64,000 nucleotides of DNA, from assembly GCA_963703145.1 (NCBI GenBank), contig OY969793.1, positions 744,001-808,000 on the forward strand, in the 5' to 3' direction. The translations under genes were made by a program, and so were the position numbers. Shown piece by piece: positions 19,889 through 27,851 of the stretch (the stretch's first letter is position 1; every line of letters starts with the position of its first letter). The notes beneath the pieces are model-generated. The model did not search any database. It saw nothing but the letters and a program-made list of their open reading frames with translations, and was not told where the DNA came from. The DNA comes from Bog-756 sp963703145. GTDB lineage: Bacteria; Actinomycetota; Acidimicrobiia; Acidimicrobiales; RAAP-2.

Positions 19889-22297
19889 GTGCGCTTCGAC
19901 GCGTCGTCGAAGCAACCTGTCAACCGGAGAGAGGGCAGTGGACCGGATCTTGGCACTGTGATTCACCTGGACGGACACGTCCTCCAACGCATCCCCCGGC
20001 TCGTCTCGGTGGCAGTGGTCACCGTCCTCGTGACGGTTGCCGCCCTCACCGGCTCGGCCTCGGCGGGCCTTCTCGCCGGACACGACGAGACCGGCCATGC
20101 CACGTCGACCCCGATCCTCGGACTGCTGCAGGCCACCGTGCCCAACTTCGCCCAGGAACGGGCGGCGGGCATCCAGTCGGTGACCATCGGTGCGGTGTGG
20201 AGCCTGGCCCAGTCGAGCTCGGCCACCGTGTTCTCGTCGACCTACGCCGGCCAGTTGCGGGCCGAGATCGCCTCGGCCAACAGCAACGGTCTCTCGGTGG
20301 TGCTCGACCCCGGCCTCCAGTACCCCCCGAGCTGGGCCTTCTTCCTCAACGGCCAGACCCACTTCGTCAACCAGTACGGCGATGTGTACTCGGCCGGTGG
20401 CTCGTCGGGCAACAACGCCATCAACGCCGTCACCGACCTGGCAGTCCGCACCGCCGAAGGCACCTACCTGAGCTGGCTGGCCAGCCAGATCACCCCGGGG
20501 ACCATCATCGCCGTCCGCCAGGGCGGCGGCCCGCTCGGGGAGCTCCACTACCCATTGTCCTCGTACACCAACTCGTCAGCGGTCACCCACACCGACAGCT
20601 ACTGGGCCTACGACTCCGACTCCCAGGCCGATCTGCCGGTGTCGGTCCGGGGCTGGGTCCCCGGCACCGGCACAGTGACCCAGGCCACCACCTTCCTCGA
20701 CAACTACAACCAGAACCTGGTCGGCTACTCGACCTGGCTCAACGGCCAGCTGCAGGCCGACTTCGGCGTGCGGGAGCTGGTGCTCATGCCCGGGTTCGGG
20801 GAGCGCCCCAACATCACCCCGACCAACGGTCCCTTCTACACCGTCGAGTCCGACCTGCTGGTCCCGCCCAACCAGACCTACACCGAGTTCAACGAGGGGC
20901 TCGACTGGGCCGACATCCTGGCCGCCCTGCCCGACGCCGCCCACTCGGTGGCCTACACCACCTACCTGGACGCCCCCACCAACCCGCCGGGCCTCCAGCC
21001 CACCATCCAGCGTGAGGACCCGGCCGACTACCTGAGCCAGCTGGTGTCGGGCACCCCGGTCCTGCTCGGCGGCGAGAACTCACTGTCCGACCAGACGGTG
21101 GCGGCCATGCAGCTGTGCCTGGCCCGGGCCCAGTCCCTCGGCTTCTACATCGTCAACTGGATGGGGGAGGACCAGCTCCTCGCCACGGCGGCCGGTAACG
21201 ACCCGGGCGGCCCGACCATGGGCCAGCTCGGTGCGGCCTTCGACTCCGCCACCGGGCGTGCGACCCTCACCGTGGCCACCACCTCGCTCCCCGCCGCCAC
21301 CCAGCGCGCCCAGTACGGCGCGGTGCTCTCGGCCGCGGCGGGTAGCCCGGTGTACACCTGGTCGGTGACGGCCGGTGCACTGCCGGCCGGGCTCGGCCTC
21401 GACTCGACCACCGGGGTGATCAGCGGCGTGCCCACCCTGCCGGGGACGACCAGCTTCACCGTTGGGGTGACCGACTCGGCGGGCATAACGGCGACAGCAC
21501 CGTTGTCCCTGACCGTGGCGGCGGCAGCATCGACGGCGGGTGCTGGCCCGGCCCTACTGGCTGCGCCGGTGGTGGGCATGGCTGCCACACCCGACGGCCA
21601 GGGCTACTGGCTGGCCAACGCCACCGGTGGTGTCCAGGCCTTCGGCGACGCCAGCTACTTCGGCTCGATGGCCGGCCATCCGCTCAACTCGCCGATCAAC
21701 CACATCGTGGCCGCCCCCGACGGTGGGGGCTACTGGCTGGTGGCGGCCGACGGCGGCACGTTCGCCTTCGGCGACGCCCACTTCTACGGGTCCATGGGCG
21801 GTCACCGCCTCAACGCCCCGGTGGTCGACCTCGCCCCCACCCCGTCGGGTCGGGGGTACTGGCTGGTGGCCACAGACGGCGGCATCTTCGCCTTTGGTGA
21901 CGCCAAATTCGCCGGCTCCATGGGCGGGCACCCCCTCAACCGGCCGGTGGTGGGCATCACCGCGGACGCCGCCACCGGCGGCTACTGGCTGGTGGCGTCC
22001 GACGGCGGCATCTTCTCGTTTGGCGCCCCCTTCTTCGGGTCGACCGGCAGCCTCCGCCTCAACCGTGCCATCAACGGCATGACCGCCACCGGGGATGGAC
22101 GCGGCTACTGGTTCGTGGGGTCCGACGGGGGGATCTTCGCCTTCGGTGACGCCCACTTCCACGGTTCGACCGGCGCCCTCCACCTCAACCAGCCGGTGGT
22201 GGGCATGGCCGCTGACACCGCCACCGGCGGGTACTGGTTGGTGGCCTCCGACGGGGGGATCTTCTCGTTCGCCGCACCGTTCCTCGGGGCCGGCTAA
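19889..22297 (+). CDS. Secreted GH14-like barrel, He_PIG Ig domain and six GYWLV repeats
   Basis: An 802-residue intact protein. GTG at 19889 is the longest start; a GTG near 19959 (VIHLDGHVLQR) would also leave a full signal peptide (LVSVAVVTVLVTVAALTGSASA). Residues 75-450 are the type B barrel (DPGLQYPPSW, GGGPLGELHYP, LLGGENSLSD). Residues 455-545 are a putative Ig domain of He_PIG type (SVTAGALPAGLGLDSTTGVI). Residues 560-802 have exactly six GYW units, consistent with a six-bladed propeller that may bind glycan. The order is the reverse of the 14491 protein, where the repeats come first. Likely a secreted enzyme acting on the cell's own or neighbouring polysaccharide. Confidence 0.8.
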   Translation: MRFDASSKQPVNRREGSGPDLGTVIHLDGHVLQRIPRLVSVAVVTVLVTVAALTGSASAGLLAGHDETGHATSTPILGLLQATVPNFAQERAAGIQSVTIGAVWSLAQSSSATVFSSTYAGQLRAEIASANSNGLSVVLDPGLQYPPSWAFFLNGQTHFVNQYGDVYSAGGSSGNNAINAVTDLAVRTAEGTYLSWLASQITPGTIIAVRQGGGPLGELHYPLSSYTNSSAVTHTDSYWAYDSDSQADLPVSVRGWVPGTGTVTQATTFLDNYNQNLVGYSTWLNGQLQADFGVRELVLMPGFGERPNITPTNGPFYTVESDLLVPPNQTYTEFNEGLDWADILAALPDAAHSVAYTTYLDAPTNPPGLQPTIQREDPADYLSQLVSGTPVLLGGENSLSDQTVAAMQLCLARAQSLGFYIVNWMGEDQLLATAAGNDPGGPTMGQLGAAFDSATGRATLTVATTSLPAATQRAQYGAVLSAAAGSPVYTWSVTAGALPAGLGLDSTTGVISGVPTLPGTTSFTVGVTDSAGITATAPLSLTVAAAASTAGAGPALLAAPVVGMAATPDGQGYWLANATGGVQAFGDASYFGSMAGHPLNSPINHIVAAPDGGGYWLVAADGGTFAFGDAHFYGSMGGHRLNAPVVDLAPTPSGRGYWLVATDGGIFAFGDAKFAGSMGGHPLNRPVVGITADAATGGYWLVASDGGIFSFGAPFFGSTGSLRLNRAINGMTATGDGRGYWFVGSDGGIFAFGDAHFHGSTGALHLNQPVVGMAADTATGGYWLVASDGGIFSFAAPFLGAG
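21586..22290 (+). repeat. Six 41-42-residue GYW repeats
   Basis: Six diverged in-frame units, each with GYW(L/F)V, DGG, F-x-F-G-D-A and GS-G elements. Protein similarity is clear while DNA differs, so unlike the repeats near 14.9 kb these are old. Confidence 0.85.
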
Positions 22298-22424
22298 GCG
22301 CCGGGAACGACAGTCATCGGCCAGCGCTGAAAACACATGAGGTGCCTCGGCGGTTCACACGGCCGACATGGAGCGTTCATGCCGGGGCCACCCCGGAGCC
22401 CGTCGGATGGCTCATACTGATCCT

Positions 22425-22476
22425 GTAGAACTACCACTCTGCGTAGTTGCACAACTACTACTAGTGGTGACAATAT
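22425..22476 (+). promoter_or_regulatory. Promoter with overlapping palindromic operator for the glycan/NRPS operon
   Basis: TTGCAC (22447-22452), an 18-base spacer and CAATAT (22471-22476) form a plausible sigma-70-type promoter. Over the -35 lies a perfect inverted repeat GTAGTTG-CA-CAACTAC (22443-22458), preceded by GTAGAACTAC (22425-22434), itself a GTAG/CTAC palindrome. This looks like a pair of regulator sites. It is the only promoter-like site I see before the operon that runs to 33169. No regulator gene lies adjacent. Confidence 0.5.
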
Positions 22477-22517
22477 CCCTTAGGGACTTCCAGAGAGTGA
22501 CGGTGTCGGTACATCAC

Positions 22518-22610
22518 ATGCTGAGGTTTCGACGGACCCTCATGAAGGCGATGGACCAGTTCGTGCGCAGCCCGAGGGGTTGCCCCAATCCACGAGGAGC
22601 GGCGCGGTGA
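22518..22610 (+). CDS. Possible 30-residue leader or small protein
   Basis: ATG at 22518 opens 30 codons encoding a basic peptide with RFRRTL at its start and RSPRGCPNPRGAAR at its end. Its TGA overlaps the GTG start of the DUF6875-like gene as GTGA, the same coupling seen at almost every junction of this operon. There is no strong ribosome site; a GTG at 22497 in the same frame would add seven residues. It could be a regulatory leader, a small protein or chance. Confidence 0.35.
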   Translation: MLRFRRTLMKAMDQFVRSPRGCPNPRGAAR

Positions 22611-23278
22611 TCCAGGGGGCACCGGCACGATCCGTCCTCCCCGTCGAGGCCGGGTCGATCGACCAACTGGACTGCACTACCGCCGACCGGGCGGCGGTGC
22701 GGACCGCGCTCGACTGGGCGTTGGCCTTCCTCGCCTCGCCCCATCCCGACCTCGGGCGCAAGGGCCCGGTCTGCCCCTACATCCGGACCTCGATTACCGA
22801 GCGCCTGATGTACGTGGCCACCCGCCCTGAGGCCGAGTGCGACGACGAGCACCTCGTCGAGGCCGTGCGGTCGGCCCGGCAGTGGTTCGCCGATCTGCAG
22901 GCCAGCACCCCCGAGGGCAACCGGCACCTGGTCACCATCCTGGTGGTGCTGCCCCGCATCGACCGTGCGTCGTCGGCGGCCCTGGACGCGCTGCACCGGT
23001 CGCTGAAGGACGAGTTCGTCCAGGACGGCCTCATGATCGGTCAGTTCCATCCTCGATGCGAGGCCCCAGGCCTCTGGGCGGCGGACTTCCGACCGCTCCA
23101 ATCGCCGGTGCCGCTCCTCGCCATCCGCGAGATGGTCCCCTCCGACCTGCCGTTCCTGGTGGACAGCCCAGTGCATGCCGCCACCTACTTCGAGCGCTAC
23201 GCCCGGTCGATCCCGCCCCACACCCGCCGGTTCCTGGTGGACCGTCTGGTGCACCCGTCCGGGATGGTGCCGGCATGA
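22607..23278 (+). CDS. DUF6875-like protein
   Basis: About 223 residues. GTG 22607 is preferred to the longer TTG at 22580 because ACGAGGAGC lies just upstream. The core runs from ALAFLASPHPDLGRKGPVCPY through ERLMYVATRP, HLVTILVVLPRID, DEFVQDGLMIGQFHPRCEAPGLW to ESP-like LVDSPVHAATYFERYA. From memory this matches the DUF6875 family; no biochemical function is known to me. Cys in GPVCPY and the H-P-R-C segment could bind metal or be catalytic. It overlaps YbaK downstream by ATGA, so it is part of the glycan/NRPS operon. Confidence 0.6.
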   Translation: MIQGAPARSVLPVEAGSIDQLDCTTADRAAVRTALDWALAFLASPHPDLGRKGPVCPYIRTSITERLMYVATRPEAECDDEHLVEAVRSARQWFADLQASTPEGNRHLVTILVVLPRIDRASSAALDALHRSLKDEFVQDGLMIGQFHPRCEAPGLWAADFRPLQSPVPLLAIREMVPSDLPFLVDSPVHAATYFERYARSIPPHTRRFLVDRLVHPSGMVPA

Positions 23279-23844
23279 GCTCCACCGTGGATGCCGCGGC
23301 GACGGCGGCTGGGCCGACGACCGGCGTTGCGGCCGCGCTCGCCTCGGCCGGTGGAGACCATGCCGTCGTCCGGCATGCCGACCTGCCCGAGCCGGTGCAC
23401 TCGCCGGACGACGTGGCCCGCCAGTTGCGCATCCCGGTCGCCCGCATCACCAAGACCCTGCTGGTCACCGACCACGCCGACCCGCCTCGCTTCGCCCTGG
23501 TCGTCCTGCCGGTGACATCCCGGGTCGAGACTGTGGCCCTGGCGGCCGTGCTCGGCTGGGACCAGGCGGCCGTGGCCCCGGCCCGTCACCTGGCCGAGCA
23601 GGTGGGCCAGCCCGTCTATGCCGTGTCTCCGTTCGGGGCCGCTCTCCCCGTCGTGGTCGACGCATCGGTCGATGGTGGGGCGCCCGTGCTGGTGGGTTCG
23701 GGCACCACCGGCGTGGAGATCGAACTCCAACCCCAGGTACTGGTGACAGCGACCGACGCGGTGGTGGCACCGGTCAGCACCGGGCCGCCAGCGCCGTTGT
23801 CGACCGGTTCGGCGGGCGGAGCACGGGACGAGTCAGGCGGTTGA
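23275..23844 (+). CDS. YbaK/EbsC-type aminoacyl-tRNA deacylase-like protein
   Basis: 189 residues. The YbaK/ProRS-INS fold is seen in HSPDDVARQLRIPVARITKTLLV, i.e. RITKTLLV with the conserved Lys, followed by ALVVLPVTSRV, GQPVYAVSPFG and VLVGSGTTGVEI near the end, which corresponds to the family's G-S-G substrate loop. Members hydrolyse mischarged aminoacyl-tRNAs or related thioesters. In this operon, which also encodes an amino-acid-activating domain, it may edit misloaded aminoacyl species, but an ordinary tRNA role is equally possible. It overlaps the DUF6875-like gene. Confidence 0.8.
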   Translation: MSSTVDAAATAAGPTTGVAAALASAGGDHAVVRHADLPEPVHSPDDVARQLRIPVARITKTLLVTDHADPPRFALVVLPVTSRVETVALAAVLGWDQAAVAPARHLAEQVGQPVYAVSPFGAALPVVVDASVDGGAPVLVGSGTTGVEIELQPQVLVTATDAVVAPVSTGPPAPLSTGSAGGARDESGG

Positions 23845-23858
23845 GCAACCGAGCCAGG

Positions 23859-23948
23859 GCAGTGAGAACGACCAGTGCAGTGAGAACGACCACGGCAGTG
23901 AGAACGACCAAGGCAGTGAGAACGACCAGGGCATGAGAACGAGCAGTG
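23859..23948 (+). repeat. 18-bp tandem repeats, four full copies plus one altered
   Basis: Units GCAGTGAGAACGACCAGT, with the last two bases varying, start at 23859, 23877, 23895 and 23913. A fifth unit (23931) reads GCATGAGAACGAGCAGTG, one base shorter at the start. That fifth unit contains the ATG of the next gene. Each full unit carries GTGAGAAC, so the array looks like a copied start region. Confidence 0.9.
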
Positions 23949-24748
23949 ACGAGCCAAAGGATGTGCCGACCATGAGACACCCAACCAACCGGATCACCGC
24001 CCACGCGGGGAGGGAGGGCCAGGCCGAGCTGGACCTGGTGATCCCGGCCTTCAACGAGGAGCGTCGCATCGGCGCAACCCTGGCCGCCATCAGCCAGGAG
24101 GCCACCGAGCACGACCTGTCCCTCAACCTCTTGGTGGTGGACAACGGATGCGTGGACGCGACGGCCGAGGTGGTGGCCGCGGCCCGCCAGTCGAACGTCC
24201 CCGTCGAGATCATCAGCTGCTCGACGCGGGGCAAGGGTGCAGCCGTCCGGGCCGGCATCCAGGCCTCGACAGCTCCCTTCGTCGGCTACTGCGACGCCGA
24301 CCTGTCCACACCGCCATCCGCGGTGCGGTCCGGGGTGGACCTGCTGCGGTCGGGCTTCGAGGTGGTGATCGGCTCACGCCGCTGCACGGGTGCGGGCTAC
24401 TCGGTGCCCCAGGGCACCATGCGCCGCATGGGCAGCTTCATGTTCCGGACCATGGCGTCCAAGCTGAGCGGACCGATCACCGACACCCAGTGCGGGTTCA
24501 AGCTCTTCCACTCCGAGGTGGCCAAGGACCTCTTCTCCTCGAGCAGCCTGACCGGCTTCGCCTTCGACGTCGAGGTGCTGGCCCAGGCCCGGACCCGTGA
24601 CCTCCGGATGATCGAGCTGCCGATCCAGTGGAGCGACAGCCCCGAGTCGTCGTTCCGGCCACTGGTGGACGGGGTGAAGTCGTTCCGGGAGCTGCGGGAA
24701 GTCCGCCGTGCCATGGTCGCCACGGCCGAGCCGGCAGGTTGGCGATGA
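23933..24748 (+). CDS. GT2 glycosyltransferase, polyprenyl/dolichyl-phosphate-sugar synthase type
   Basis: 271 residues from ATG 23933; ATG 23972 (after AAAGGA) is an alternative start. GT-A fold: LDLVIPAFNEERRIG, LLVVDNGCVDAT, GKGAAVRAGI, the DxD as YCDADLS, then VVIGSRR and TDTQCGFKLF, a pattern of DPM1/dolichyl-phosphate glucose synthases. The product would be a polyprenyl-phosphate sugar made at the inner leaflet, the donor class used by the GT-C enzyme two genes on. It is preceded by the 18-bp repeats and overlaps the GT4 gene by ATGA. Confidence 0.85.
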   Translation: MRTSSDEPKDVPTMRHPTNRITAHAGREGQAELDLVIPAFNEERRIGATLAAISQEATEHDLSLNLLVVDNGCVDATAEVVAAARQSNVPVEIISCSTRGKGAAVRAGIQASTAPFVGYCDADLSTPPSAVRSGVDLLRSGFEVVIGSRRCTGAGYSVPQGTMRRMGSFMFRTMASKLSGPITDTQCGFKLFHSEVAKDLFSSSSLTGFAFDVEVLAQARTRDLRMIELPIQWSDSPESSFRPLVDGVKSFRELREVRRAMVATAEPAGWR

Positions 24749-26223
24749 GGGCCTCCAAGCGCCATCGGCGCAGGCTCATCGTCATCACCAACTGGCGCGA
24801 CTCCAAGCACCCCCAGGCCGGCGGGGCCGAGCTGGTGTGCGAGCGCCTGGCCGCCAGCTTTGTCGACCGCGGCCACGACGTCGTCTTGTTGACCGCGTCG
24901 GTGGCCGGGGAGTCCCACAAGGAGAAGGTTCCGGGTGGCTATTGGATCGTCCGTCGCGGCGGGCGCTTCACGGTCTACGCCTGGGCCCTGGTGTGGCTGT
25001 TGTGGCACCGCAAGTACGTGCGCGGCGTGATCGACTCGCAGAACGGCATCCCCTTTTTCACCCCGCTGGCGGTGCGGCGCAAGACGCCCGTGCTCATGTT
25101 GCTGCACCACGTCCACACCGACCAGTTCCCGCTGTACTTCTCGCCCCTGGTGGCCAAGGTCGGCCAGTGGCTCGAGCGGACCGGAGCGGGCCTGGTCTAC
25201 CGCGACCGCTCGATTGTTGCCGTCTCCCCGTCCACCCGGACCGGCGCCCGCCGGTCGCTCGGGCTGAAGGGCGACATCGTGGTCATTCCCCCCGGCACCG
25301 AGTCGGTCGTCTCGTCGCTCCCCGGCATCCCGGGCCGTGCCGCCACACCTCGGATCGTCTGCGTGGGACGGCTGGTGGTCCACAAGGGCACCGCCTCGGT
25401 CATCGAGGCCGTGCCCGGCCTCCTGGTCGACCAGCCCGACCTCGAGGTCCACCTGGTCGGCGACGGTCCAGAGCGTCCCGCCCTCGAGGCCCTGGTCGAC
25501 GAGCTCGGCCTGGCCGGCCGGGTGGTCATCCACGGTGCACTGCCCGACGACGAGCGTGACCAACTCCTGCGCACGGCGTGGCTGTCGGTCAACGCTTCGG
25601 AGGGGGAGGGCTGGGGACTGTCCGTCATCGAGGCCAACGCCCTCGGGATCCCCGTCCTCGCCTACCGGCGCCCGGGCCTGCGGGACTCCATCCGCCACGA
25701 GGAGACCGGCTGGCTGATCGAGGAGGGCGGGGAGCTGACCCCGGCCATCGAGTCGGCCATCGGCCAGATGGCGCACGCCGAGGAGGCCGAAGCCATGGCC
25801 AAGCGGTGCCGCCAGTGGGCCGGCCAGTTCACCTGGGACGAGATGGCCGACCAGGTGCGCGCCCTGCTCCGGGCCGAGGCCGGTCGTCTGGAGCACGCCC
25901 CCAACAACCGGCGGACGATCACCGACCTGGCCACGGTGGTGCGCATCCCCGCTGAGCTGCTGCCCGACGGTCAGGTCCCGACGTTCCGGATCACCGACAA
26001 GTGCGTCTCGACGCCCGGCGAACTGGTCGTGCTGCTGCGGAACACCGACACCGAGTCGGCCCGCACCGCGCTGCGCCGGGCTGGCTTCCCGCCGGCGGCC
26101 ATCGACGACGAACGGGTCACCATCACCGTGGCCCAACCCGTCGACCTGGTGTCACCGGCCATCGCCATCTCGCCGACGCTGCAGGTGCCCCATGAGCGAC
26201 CTGAGGATGCCCTCGCCGGGTGA
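24745..26223 (+). CDS. GT4-family glycosyltransferase
   Basis: 492 residues from the ATG in an ATGA overlap. GT-B fold: N-terminal HPQAGGAELVCERLAASF with the donor-domain Gly-rich loop, central RIVCVGRLVVHKGTASVIEA, VHLVGDGPERPAL, and the GT4 E-x7-E region NASEGEGWGLSVIEANALG. About 100 extra residues at the C-terminus (ITDLATVVRIPAEL onwards) are unlike the core and may be an accessory domain. It acts at the cytoplasmic face to add a sugar, probably to a lipid-linked acceptor. Sugar unknown. Confidence 0.85.
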   Translation: MRASKRHRRRLIVITNWRDSKHPQAGGAELVCERLAASFVDRGHDVVLLTASVAGESHKEKVPGGYWIVRRGGRFTVYAWALVWLLWHRKYVRGVIDSQNGIPFFTPLAVRRKTPVLMLLHHVHTDQFPLYFSPLVAKVGQWLERTGAGLVYRDRSIVAVSPSTRTGARRSLGLKGDIVVIPPGTESVVSSLPGIPGRAATPRIVCVGRLVVHKGTASVIEAVPGLLVDQPDLEVHLVGDGPERPALEALVDELGLAGRVVIHGALPDDERDQLLRTAWLSVNASEGEGWGLSVIEANALGIPVLAYRRPGLRDSIRHEETGWLIEEGGELTPAIESAIGQMAHAEEAEAMAKRCRQWAGQFTWDEMADQVRALLRAEAGRLEHAPNNRRTITDLATVVRIPAELLPDGQVPTFRITDKCVSTPGELVVLLRNTDTESARTALRRAGFPPAAIDDERVTITVAQPVDLVSPAIAISPTLQVPHERPEDALAG

Positions 26224-27851
26224 TGACCTCCACCCTCGACTACACCGACACCGCACTCGACCAGCGAGACTTCTTCCCCCCGCTCCTCGCCGACCCACCG
26301 GCGGCGCCTGGCGACGGGGCCCGCCGGTCGTGGCTTCGGGCGGCATTCCTCCACCGCGTCACCTGGGCGGTGGGCATCGCCGCGGTCGCCCTCGTGGCCC
26401 GGCTCATCGCCCTGCCCACCGCCTACGACATCTTCATCGACGAGACCAGCTACACCAACATCTCGATGAGCGTGGCCCACGGCAAGGGGGCCACGCTGTA
26501 CGGACTCCCCTTCGTCCTCCACCCCCCAGCCGCCTTCGGCCTGTGGGGACTGATCATCGGCATCCTCGGCATCCACGGCGGGACCGAGTCCACCTTGTTG
26601 GCGCTGCGGCACGTGGACGCCGTGCTGGGCGCGGCCACGTGCGTGATGACCTATCTGCTCGTCGACCGGATGGCCCGCCGCCCGGTGGCCGTGGTCACCG
26701 GACTGCTGGTGGCCATCGACCCCCTGGCCATCAGCTTCGACAGCCGGGTGATGCTGGAAGCACCGGCCCAGCTGGCCGTGGTGTGCATGTTCTTCTTCAT
26801 CACCTGGGCCGATTCCACCAAGGATGACACCCGCAAGCGGAGGGTCCTGTTCGTGGCGGCCGGCCTGTTCGGGGGGTTGGCCCTCGCCACCAAGGAGACC
26901 TTCGGGCTGGTGGTCATGGCCAGCTTGGTCAGCCTGTTCGTGACCGGCTGGGTCACCACCCGGCGGGAGGCGGCCAAGGTCATCGGCATCGCCATCGTGG
27001 TCTACGTCGCCACCGTCCTGGCTGATGCCACCTCCTTCGGCTTCGGGGTGTGGTGGAACGCCAAGATCGTCGGCGCGCTCCGGTTGGTGGGCGCCTACCA
27101 GATCACCGGGTTCAACTCGCCGGACACCCATGTGTCGCTGGTGTCGAGGGTGCTGGCCAACGGGTCCCAGTTCGGGGTGACCTACCTGATCCTGGCGGCG
27201 GGGACGTTCTGTGCCCTCGGTCTCCTGTGGCGGCTGGAGCCCTGGTACGGCAAGCGTCTGGGCAAGGAGCCGAGCCGGCGGGCGTCGGTGATGATCGCGC
27301 TGTGGACCCTGGCGGCGGCGGCCTACCTCACCTATGCCACCCTCTTTGGCACCATCGAGGAGCAGATGTACTACATCTTGTTGCTGCCCTCGGTCATCAG
27401 CGTGTGCATCTGGTCCGTCGGGTGGTCGGCGGTGCGGAGCCGGGGGTTGATGTCGGTGATCGTCGCCGTCGTGACCATCGCCGTCCTGGTCGACACCACC
27501 GTGTGGGGGGCGATCCACTTCAGCCACGACGACGAGTACCGGTCGCTGGTGGCCTGGGAGGCGGTCCACGTGCCGACCTCGGCGGTGGTCTCGACCACCG
27601 ATGGGACCTCCCAGTTCATCCTGGAGCGGGGGATCATCGGCCAGTGGAGCACGGTCGCCCAGCTGCGGGCCCACCACGTCGACTACGTCATCTTCTCCAC
27701 CCTGCTGGTCGACCAGGGCTACGGCGTGGCCAAGCCCGCCTTCACCAAGGTCATCGAGCGCCGGGGGACGCTGGTCTTCCACGCCAACGGCGTCTCGGAC
27801 GGCAGCCTGCGTGTCTACAACGTCCAGGCCATCACCGGGGCCCCGCTGTGA
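26220..27851 (+). CDS. GT-C membrane glycosyltransferase (GT39/ArnT/PMT-like)
   Basis: 543 residues. GTG 26220 (GTGA overlap) or ATG 26223 starts it. A first helix (VGIAAVALVARLIAL) leads to the periplasmic loop AYDIFIDETSYTN, whose Asp-Glu matches the catalytic acidic site of polyprenyl-phosphate-dependent transferases. About ten more helices follow and a C-terminal extracytoplasmic domain (residues 430-540). It should use the lipid-phosphate sugar made by the GT2 enzyme upstream to modify a lipid-linked or surface glycan outside the membrane. The stop overlaps the next GTG. Confidence 0.8.
   Translation: MMTSTLDYTDTALDQRDFFPPLLADPPAAPGDGARRSWLRAAFLHRVTWAVGIAAVALVARLIALPTAYDIFIDETSYTNISMSVAHGKGATLYGLPFVLHPPAAFGLWGLIIGILGIHGGTESTLLALRHVDAVLGAATCVMTYLLVDRMARRPVAVVTGLLVAIDPLAISFDSRVMLEAPAQLAVVCMFFFITWADSTKDDTRKRRVLFVAAGLFGGLALATKETFGLVVMASLVSLFVTGWVTTRREAAKVIGIAIVVYVATVLADATSFGFGVWWNAKIVGALRLVGAYQITGFNSPDTHVSLVSRVLANGSQFGVTYLILAAGTFCALGLLWRLEPWYGKRLGKEPSRRASVMIALWTLAAAAYLTYATLFGTIEEQMYYILLLPSVISVCIWSVGWSAVRSRGLMSVIVAVVTIAVLVDTTVWGAIHFSHDDEYRSLVAWEAVHVPTSAVVSTTDGTSQFILERGIIGQWSTVAQLRAHHVDYVIFSTLLVDQGYGVAKPAFTKVIERRGTLVFHANGVSDGSLRVYNVQAITGAPL

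Noticed and set aside
23859..23948. CRISPR array
   Set aside because: The 18-bp units are adjacent with no spacers, no cas genes are present, and the units match a gene start.
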